Source of the DNA: Agromyces cerinus subsp. cerinus
GTDB taxonomy: Bacteria; Actinomycetota; Actinomycetes; Actinomycetales; Microbacteriaceae
Reading direction: 5' to 3'
Assembly: GCF_900142065.1 (NCBI RefSeq)
Contig: NZ_FSRJ01000004.1
Location: forward strand, 558,001-622,000
DNA: 64,000 nt
Of the stretch, positions 59,226 through 64,000 are shown one piece after another. Both the position numbers and the translations under genes were made by a program. A model generated the notes under the pieces. That model was not told the origin of the DNA, ran no database searches, and saw only the letters and a list, made by a program, of their open reading frames with translations. Positions within the stretch are counted from its first letter, which is position 1. Every line of letters starts with the position of its first letter.

Positions 59226-60362
59226 TCACTCGCGGAGCGGTCGGAAGAACTCCCGCATGGCCGTGGCGACGAGCTCGGGTGATTGCTTGACCGTGAAGTG
59301 CCCGCCGCTCGGCAGTTGCTGCCAGGCGCGGATGTCGCGGTAGGTGCGAGCGGCCCAGCTCTGCGGGAACCCGCGTTCGCCGTACTGCACGGCCACGCCC
59401 ACCGGCACCTCGACGAGCGGCATCGGCGCGGTGTCGAATCGGTCGTCGAAATACGCGCGGAACGACGTGCCGATGCTCCGCGTCGCCCAGTAGAGGGTGA
59501 TCGTCGTGAGCACGTCGTCGTCGCTCCACGCCGCCCGGTACGCGTCGTCGCCGCCGCTCCAGGTGCGGAACTTCTCGACCAGCCATGCGGCGAGGCCCGC
59601 CGGCGAATCGTTCAGCGCCGCGGCGAGCGTGTCGGGCTTCGTCGACTGCAGCTCGCTGTAGGCGGACTCCCCGAGCCACTTCGCATCGAGCCGGGCGCGG
59701 AACCCGATCTCCTCCTCGGTGGGATCGTCGCGCCGCTCGGCCGAGGGGAACGCGGCATGCGTCGCGAAGAGGCCGAGCACCGACTCCGGGTGCAGCGCCG
59801 CCGTCCAGTCGCTGATCCAGGTGCCCACGTCTTCGCCGTAGCTCGCATAGCGCTCGTAACCGAGCACGTCGTGCATGAGCGCGTGCCACCGCTCGGCGAT
59901 CTCGTTCGCCACGAAGCGCGCTTCGCCCGGCGCCTCTGAGAATCCGAAGCCCGGCAATGACGGGACGACCACGTCGAACGCGTCGCCCGGCCCGCCGCCG
60001 TGGCCCTCGGGGTCGACGAGGTACGGCACGATCGGCAGCATCTCGGCGAACGTGTACGGCCAGCCGTGGCTGAGGATGATCGGCACCGGCGCGGGGTGCC
60101 GGCGCTCCGCCCGGATCCAGGCGAAGTGCACGCGGCCGCCGCCGATGTCGGCGGTGAACTGCGGCACGGCGTTCAGCCGACGCTCGATCGAGCGCCAGTC
60201 GAACGCGTCGCCCCAGTAGGCGAGCAGGCGTTCGAGTTCGGCGGGATCGGTGCCGGCCGACCACTGGGCTCCCGGCGTCGGCCGGGGCAGCCGGCGGCGG
60301 GCGATGCGATGACGAAGGTCGACGAGCACGTCGTCGGCGAGGTCGACCGTGAACGGCTCCAT
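59226..60362 (-). CDS. Epoxide hydrolase family alpha/beta hydrolase
   Basis: The 378-residue protein belongs to the microsomal-type epoxide hydrolases. The N-terminal EHN lid (VDLADDVLVDLRHRIARRRL) is followed by PIILSHGWPYTFAEMLPIV with the oxyanion HGWP, the nucleophile elbow region GEDVGTWISDW and, at the end, the active-site His region LPSGGHFTVKQSPE. The Asp of EDVG-type GED is the nucleophile. The mEH form is about 380 residues, as here. ATG 60362 follows TAACGT by 6 bases. It converges on the O-mannosyltransferase and diverges from YeiH. Confidence 0.87.
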   Translation of the reverse strand: MEPFTVDLADDVLVDLRHRIARRRLPRPTPGAQWSAGTDPAELERLLAYWGDAFDWRSIERRLNAVPQFTADIGGGRVHFAWIRAERRHPAPVPIILSHGWPYTFAEMLPIVPYLVDPEGHGGGPGDAFDVVVPSLPGFGFSEAPGEARFVANEIAERWHALMHDVLGYERYASYGEDVGTWISDWTAALHPESVLGLFATHAAFPSAERRDDPTEEEIGFRARLDAKWLGESAYSELQSTKPDTLAAALNDSPAGLAAWLVEKFRTWSGGDDAYRAAWSDDDVLTTITLYWATRSIGTSFRAYFDDRFDTAPMPLVEVPVGVAVQYGERGFPQSWAARTYRDIRAWQQLPSGGHFTVKQSPELVATAMREFFRPLRE

Positions 60363-60368
60363 GCGGCG

Positions 60369-60374
60369 ACGTTA
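60369..60374 (-). promoter_or_regulatory. -10 hexamer of the epoxide hydrolase gene (leaderless)
   Basis: TAACGT on the minus strand ends 6 bases before ATG 60362. Confidence 0.5.
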
Positions 60375-60461
60375 CCGCCGACCCCCGACGACACGCCGCG
60401 GGCGCCGACCGCACGGGCGCCGGTGACCGGCGTCGAACAGCCGTCGGGCGTCGGCGTCGGC

Positions 60462-60467
60462 TAGCGT
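60462..60467 (+). promoter_or_regulatory. -10 hexamer of the YeiH gene (leaderless)
   Basis: TAGCGT ends 6 bases before GTG 60474 and supports that start. Confidence 0.5.
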
Positions 60468-60473
60468 TGTGAG

Positions 60474-61454
60474 GTGCGTCGCCTGCTGCCCGGTCTTCTC
60501 GTCGCGGCATCCGCTGCCCTCGTCGCCTGGCTCTGCCATCTCGCCTTCCCCGCGATGCCGCTCCTGACCGCAGCGGTCGCGCTCGGCATCGTCGTCGGGC
60601 AGATCCCCGCGCTTCGGCCCGCACTCGCCGGCCCGCTCTCGCCCGGCATGAAGGTCGCCGCCCGTCGACTGCTCCGCATCGGCATCGTGCTGCTCGGACT
60701 GAAGCTCAGCCTCGTCGACATCGCGTCGCTCGGCTGGGTCACGATCGCGACGACGGTCGCAGTGGTCCTCCTCACCTTCGTCGGCACGATCGGCCTCGGC
60801 CGGGCGCTCGGGCTGCCCGGCCACCAACCGCTCCTCGTCGCGAGCGGCTTCTCGATCTGCGGCGCCTCCGCGATCGGTGCGATGGGCGCCGCCGTGCGGG
60901 CCCGCGACGAGGAGCAGGCCGTGCCGGTCGCCCTCGTCACGCTGTGCGGCACCCTCGCGATCGCGGTGCTGCCGGCCCTGTGGCATCCGCTCGGCCTCTC
61001 GAACGTGCAGTTCGGACACTGGGTCGGGGCGGGCGTGCACGACGTCGGCCAGGTCGTCGCGACCGCGCAGATCGCCGGCACCGCGGCGCTCGCGGTCGCC
61101 ATCGTCGTCAAGCTCACCCGAGTGCTCATGCTCGCCCCGATGGTCGCGATCACGGTCGCCGTCGAACGGCGGCGGTCGGTCGAGGCCGAGGGACCCCGCC
61201 CTGCGATCGTGCCGCTTTTCGTGGCCGGCTTCCTCGCCGCCGTGCTGCTGAACACCTTCGTGCCGCTGCCCGAGTGGGTGCTGTCGGGTGCCGACATCGT
61301 GCAGACCGCGCTGCTCGCGGTGGCGCTCTTCGCGCTCGGCGCCTCCATCCGCCTCGGCGAGCTCGCGAGCACGGGATGGCGGGCGCTCGTCGTGGGCCTC
61401 ACGTCGTGGGTGCTCGTCGCTGGGCTCGCCTACGGCGCGGTGCTGCTCGGCTGA
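60474..61454 (+). CDS. YeiH family putative sulfate exporter
   Basis: The 326-residue membrane protein belongs to the YeiH/UPF0324 family, with about ten helices. Characteristic stretches are RRLLRIGIVLLGLKLSLVDI, SGFSICGASAIGAMGAAVRA (the SICG(A/G)SA loop of the family), GHWVGAGVHDVGQVVA and ALFALGASIRLGELA. Members are predicted sulfonate or sulfate exporters, by association with sulfur genes; none is nearby here. The GTG start at 60474 is supported by the -10 hexamer 6 bases upstream. Its 3' end overlaps the converging oxidoreductase gene by 25 bases. Confidence 0.9.
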   Translation: MRRLLPGLLVAASAALVAWLCHLAFPAMPLLTAAVALGIVVGQIPALRPALAGPLSPGMKVAARRLLRIGIVLLGLKLSLVDIASLGWVTIATTVAVVLLTFVGTIGLGRALGLPGHQPLLVASGFSICGASAIGAMGAAVRARDEEQAVPVALVTLCGTLAIAVLPALWHPLGLSNVQFGHWVGAGVHDVGQVVATAQIAGTAALAVAIVVKLTRVLMLAPMVAITVAVERRRSVEAEGPRPAIVPLFVAGFLAAVLLNTFVPLPEWVLSGADIVQTALLAVALFALGASIRLGELASTGWRALVVGLTSWVLVAGLAYGAVLLG

Positions 61455-62434
61455 TCTCCCGCACCGGCGCGCACCGCGATGACGACCTTGCCGCGCACCT
61501 CGCCCGACTCCAGCATGTCGACCGCGGCGGCCGCCTGTTCGAGCGGGAACATCCGGTCGACGACGGGGCGCAGCTCGCCGGCGTCGATGCGCCGTGCCAG
61601 CTCGGCGAGATCGTCGCCGTTGCGCACCGCCGCGAGCGGGCGGAGTCGCTGCGAGACGAACGGCGAGGTGACGGATGCCGCGGCCATCCGCCCCATCGGC
61701 CCGAACACGGCGCCGCCTCGACCCGACGACAGCACGAGGGTGCCCCGTGGCGTGAGCGAGCGGCGCACGCGACCGAGCGGGTGGTCGGCGACGAGGTCGA
61801 AGACGACGTCGTAGCGACCGGCGTTCGCGGTGAAGTCCTCGGCCGTGTAGTCGATCACGTGGTCGGCGCCGATCGCCCGCACGTGTTCGGCCTTCGCACC
61901 GCGGCCGACCCCGGTCACCTCGGCGCCCATGGCCTTCGCGAGCTGCACGGCGAATCCGCCGACGCCGCCCGAGGCGCCGTTGACGAGCACGTGCTGTCCG
62001 GTCTCCAAGCCCGCAAGACGCAGGCCCTGCAGCGCCGTGGTGCCCGAGACGACGACGGCCGCGGCGTGCACCGCGTCGACCGAGGCCGGCCGGCCGGCGA
62101 CGAACCGCTCGGGCACCGCGACGAACTCGGCGAAGCCGCCCTGGTCCGATTCCGCGAAGACGGCGTCGCCGACCCCGAACCGCGTGACGGCGGAGCCGAC
62201 CGCGACGACTTCGCCCGCGACATCCCGGCCGATGATCGGCCGCTTCGGTCGACGGAGGCCGAAGGCGAGGCGCACCGCACGCGGCTCGCCGCGCATGAGC
62301 AGCACGTCGCCCATGCTGACGGCGACCGCCTCGACGCGGATGAGCACCTCGTCGGCGCCGGGCTCCGGCGCGTCGACCTCGGCGAGCGCGAGTTCGTCGG
62401 GGCCGCCGTAGCGGTGCTGCACGATCGCCCTCAT
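61430..62434 (-). CDS. NAD(P)-dependent MDR oxidoreductase (quinone-reductase type), copy 1
   Basis: The 334-residue protein has the GroES-like fold (GGPDELALAEVDAPEPGADE, RRPKRPIIGRDVAGEVVAVG), the cofactor loop VLVNGASGGVGGFAVQLAKA, VIDYTAEDFT and a C-terminal GKVVIAVR strand. Catalytic-zinc cysteines are absent. It shares the layout of its upstream neighbour with about 40% identity by eye, so the two may have arisen by duplication. ATG 62434 overlaps the neighbour's stop by four bases. It ends inside the converging YeiH gene. Confidence 0.88.
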   Translation of the reverse strand: MRAIVQHRYGGPDELALAEVDAPEPGADEVLIRVEAVAVSMGDVLLMRGEPRAVRLAFGLRRPKRPIIGRDVAGEVVAVGSAVTRFGVGDAVFAESDQGGFAEFVAVPERFVAGRPASVDAVHAAAVVVSGTTALQGLRLAGLETGQHVLVNGASGGVGGFAVQLAKAMGAEVTGVGRGAKAEHVRAIGADHVIDYTAEDFTANAGRYDVVFDLVADHPLGRVRRSLTPRGTLVLSSGRGGAVFGPMGRMAAASVTSPFVSQRLRPLAAVRNGDDLAELARRIDAGELRPVVDRMFPLEQAAAAVDMLESGEVRGKVVIAVRAGAGDQPSSTAP

Positions 62435-63465
62435 GCCGCGGCCGGCTTCGTCGAGGGAGCGGACGCCGATGACCCCGGCGACACGGCCGGCGACACCGCG
62501 ACCACGACGCTGCCGGCCTTGTGCCCGGTGTCGACGCGGCGATGCGCGTCGGCGATGTCGTCGAAGGCGACGACACGATCGACGACCGGCACGAACTCCC
62601 GTGCCTCGATGAGCTCGACCAGCAGGGCGAGCTCCGCCGCCTTGATCCGGATGTCGCGGAGCCCCGTGAAGGCGATCGCCGCCCGACGCCCGCCGCTGAA
62701 CCAGCGCGTGAGCGGCCACTGCACCATGATGGCGGCCGACGGCACCGTCGTGAGGTAGATGCCGTGCGGTGCGAGCGCGCGGCGTGCGGCACCGAACGAG
62801 CGCTTGCCGACCGCGTCGAAGATCACGTCGTAGGCCCCGCGGGCCTCGGTGAAGTCCTCGCGCGTGTAGTCGATCACGCGGTCGGCCCCGAGCGAGGCGA
62901 CGAGCGGTGCGTTCGCGGCGCTGCACACGCCGACGACCGTCGCACCGAAGTGCTTCGCGAGCTGCACCGCGCCCGATCCCACGGTGCCGGATGCCCCGTT
63001 GACGAGCACGACCTGGCCGGGGGCCACCTGCGCGAGGTCGCGGAGGAAGGGCAGCGCGGTGAGGAACCCGTCGACCGTCGCGACAGCCCCGGCGGCGTCG
63101 AGCTTCCCGGGGATGTGCGCGATCGGCGCATCCTCGGCGATCACGACCAGTTCGGCGTGCGCACCCATCGCCGGCGCCAGGGTGCCGAAGACCCGGTCGC
63201 CCGGCGCGAACCGGCTCACGTCGTCGCCGATGCGTTCGACCACACCCGCGAAGTCGGAGCCGAGCACCGGGTGCTTCGGCTTCGTGAGACCGAAGAAGAG
63301 CCGGGCGAAGCGCGGGGTGCCGCTGCGCCCGGCGCTGTCGGAGGGGCCGACGGTGCTCGCCTCGACCCGCACGAGCACCTCGCTCGCACCGATCGTGGGG
63401 TCTGCGGCCTCCTGCAGGTGCACCACCTCGGGCGGGCCGTACCGTTCGTGGACTGCGATTCTCAT
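62431..63465 (-). CDS. NAD(P)-dependent MDR oxidoreductase (quinone-reductase type), copy 2
   Basis: The 344-residue protein shows YGPPEVVHLQEAADPTIGAS, LTKPKHPVLGSDFAGVVERIG, the dinucleotide loop VLVNGASGTVGSGAVQLAKH and VIDYTREDFTEARGAYDVIFD. Like its partner it lacks the zinc cysteines and should reduce quinones, enones or aldehydes with NADPH. It overlaps the XRE regulator gene by four bases upstream and the first oxidoreductase by four bases downstream, so all are one operon. The C-terminal 12 residues are Ser/Ala/Pro-rich. Confidence 0.88.
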   Translation of the reverse strand: MRIAVHERYGPPEVVHLQEAADPTIGASEVLVRVEASTVGPSDSAGRSGTPRFARLFFGLTKPKHPVLGSDFAGVVERIGDDVSRFAPGDRVFGTLAPAMGAHAELVVIAEDAPIAHIPGKLDAAGAVATVDGFLTALPFLRDLAQVAPGQVVLVNGASGTVGSGAVQLAKHFGATVVGVCSAANAPLVASLGADRVIDYTREDFTEARGAYDVIFDAVGKRSFGAARRALAPHGIYLTTVPSAAIMVQWPLTRWFSGGRRAAIAFTGLRDIRIKAAELALLVELIEAREFVPVVDRVVAFDDIADAHRRVDTGHKAGSVVVAVSPAVSPGSSASAPSTKPAAA

Positions 63466-63713
63466 GATGCCGATTCCTCCGAGTCCGTTGCCGCGTCGTG
63501 ATCGGGATACTGGAAGACGTCGTCGAGCGGCACCCCGAAGATCCGCGCGAGCTGGAATGCCATCTCGAGCGAGGGCGAGTAGCGCCCCTGTTCGATCGCG
63601 ATGACGGTCTGCCGGGTCACGCCGAGACGCTTCGCGAGCTCGGCCTGGGTCATCTCGCCGGCTCGGAACCGCAGGGAGCGGATGTCGTTCGTGACCCTCG
63701 TCGGCTTCACCAC
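63462..63713 (-). CDS. XRE family helix-turn-helix regulator
   Basis: The 83-residue protein is almost entirely one XRE domain: IRSLRFRAGEMTQAELAKRL, GVTRQTVIAIEQGRYSPSLE, MAFQLARIFGVPLDDVFQYP. This short form with EQGRYSPSLE is the YozG/Rv-like class that controls a membrane-protein partner gene. The gene overlaps the membrane protein gene upstream by seven bases and the oxidoreductase downstream by four. It probably autoregulates the four-gene operon; no operator is in view because the promoter lies beyond the window edge. Confidence 0.9.
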   Translation of the reverse strand: MVKPTRVTNDIRSLRFRAGEMTQAELAKRLGVTRQTVIAIEQGRYSPSLEMAFQLARIFGVPLDDVFQYPDHDAATDSEESAS

Positions 63714-64000
63714 GTCGGCACTCCCCTGCGGTACGCGACGAGTTTCGTGATGCTCGAGACGACGGCGGAGAGCACGAAGCAGAGGTAGACGGTGTTCGCG
63801 ATCCAGAAGCCGTCGGCGTCGAACATCGCGAGCACGAGTGCGCCGAGGGCGCCGATCACGACGAACGAGCTGCCGACGCGCTCGCCCAGCCGGTCGATCT
63901 CCTTGTCGCGGATGTCGCCGCGCGTGCTCTCGCTCGGCGAGAGGATCTCGACGAGGATGCGCCCGATGATCGAGGCGACGATCGCGCCGCCGATCACCCA
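63707..64000 (-). CDS. Small membrane protein (5' end beyond the window)
   Basis: At least 97 residues are visible. One hydrophobic segment (GGAIVASIIGRILVEIL) is followed by the charged loop SESTRGDIRDKEIDRLGERVG and two more helices (FVVIGALGALVLAMF and IANTVYLCFVLSAVVSSI). The order resembles the DUF2178-type proteins that accompany short XRE regulators. A GTG at 63997 could be the start, but the frame stays open to the last base with a Trp codon before it, so the gene is more likely truncated by the window edge. Confidence 0.7.
   Translation of the reverse strand, partial: WVIGGAIVASIIGRILVEILSPSESTRGDIRDKEIDRLGERVGSSFVVIGALGALVLAMFDADGFWIANTVYLCFVLSAVVSSITKLVAYRRGVPTW

Overview
The window is high-GC (about 70%) actinobacterial chromosome, almost wall-to-wall coding. 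The gene neighbourhoods (glmU-prs with tRNA-Gln, mfd, mazG, eno-ftsB-DUF501, ispE-rsmA-tatD-metG, rsmI next to a protein O-mannosyltransferase), frequent GTG starts, ATGA/GTGA start-stop overlaps and the very common word GGATGCC/GGCATCC point to the family Microbacteriaceae. An Agromyces-like genome is my best guess; the genus is inference. I see no insertion sequence, integrase, phage gene or CRISPR array.

Layout. 1-7.1 kb: a truncated gene, uppS, trhA, a small membrane protein facing DUF4307, greA, ilvA overlapping an AI-2E-type permease, and a YcaQ-like DNA glycosylase. 7.2-11 kb: lemA-htpX facing a TetR/ABC exporter operon that ends in a strong bidirectional terminator. 11-15.7 kb: a lactone-oxidase-like flavoprotein and a TetR-MFS-PLP aldolase operon with a perfect 16-bp operator facing ppx. 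16.6-19.3 kb: a UDP-GlcNAc 2-epimerase overlapping a processive membrane glycosyltransferase. 20-25.6 kb: an unusual tRNA with anticodon UAA, ndh, a subtilisin-like membrane protease, DUF501, ftsB and eno. 25.8-37 kb: hisS, an NTF2-like protein, mazG, lysE facing nhaA (with a structured leader), mfd, an RNase HI with an extra C-terminal domain, pth and rplY. 37.3-40.3 kb: gnd, three small membrane proteins and a VOC protein under a MarR-type box. 40.3-48.5 kb: glmU-prs-fadD-HTH, tRNA-Gln, a MarR regulator and metQ-metN-metI. 48.7-59.2 kb: an ABC-F ATPase, ispE, DUF4287, rsmA, tatD, metG, a zinc-less MDR oxidoreductase, rsmI and a protein O-mannosyltransferase. 59.2-64 kb: epoxide hydrolase, a YeiH exporter and an operon of a membrane protein, an XRE regulator and two MDR oxidoreductases.

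Working together. Most genes are housekeeping: envelope precursors (uppS, ispE, glmU, wecB and its synthase, O-mannosyltransferase), nucleotide and central metabolism (prs, gnd, eno, mazG, ndh), translation (hisS, metG, pth, rplY, rsmA, rsmI), repair (mfd, YcaQ, rnhA) and methionine uptake. The accessory layer is small efflux or oxidoreductase modules, each with its own TetR, MarR or XRE regulator.

Most interesting points: (1) the nhaA leader, with a GNRA hairpin and a GGAAGTC/GACTTCC pair that could expose or hide the ribosome binding site; (2) a class I-shaped tRNA carrying a Leu UAA anticodon; (3) an epimerase-synthase pair that could make a ManNAc-containing polymer; (4) a GGAGATCTGC repeat downstream of both hisS and nhaA; (5) a -10 hexamer placed 6-7 bases before the start codon of 17 genes, implying leaderless mRNAs; (6) an RNase HI apparently fused to a ribbon-helix-helix domain.
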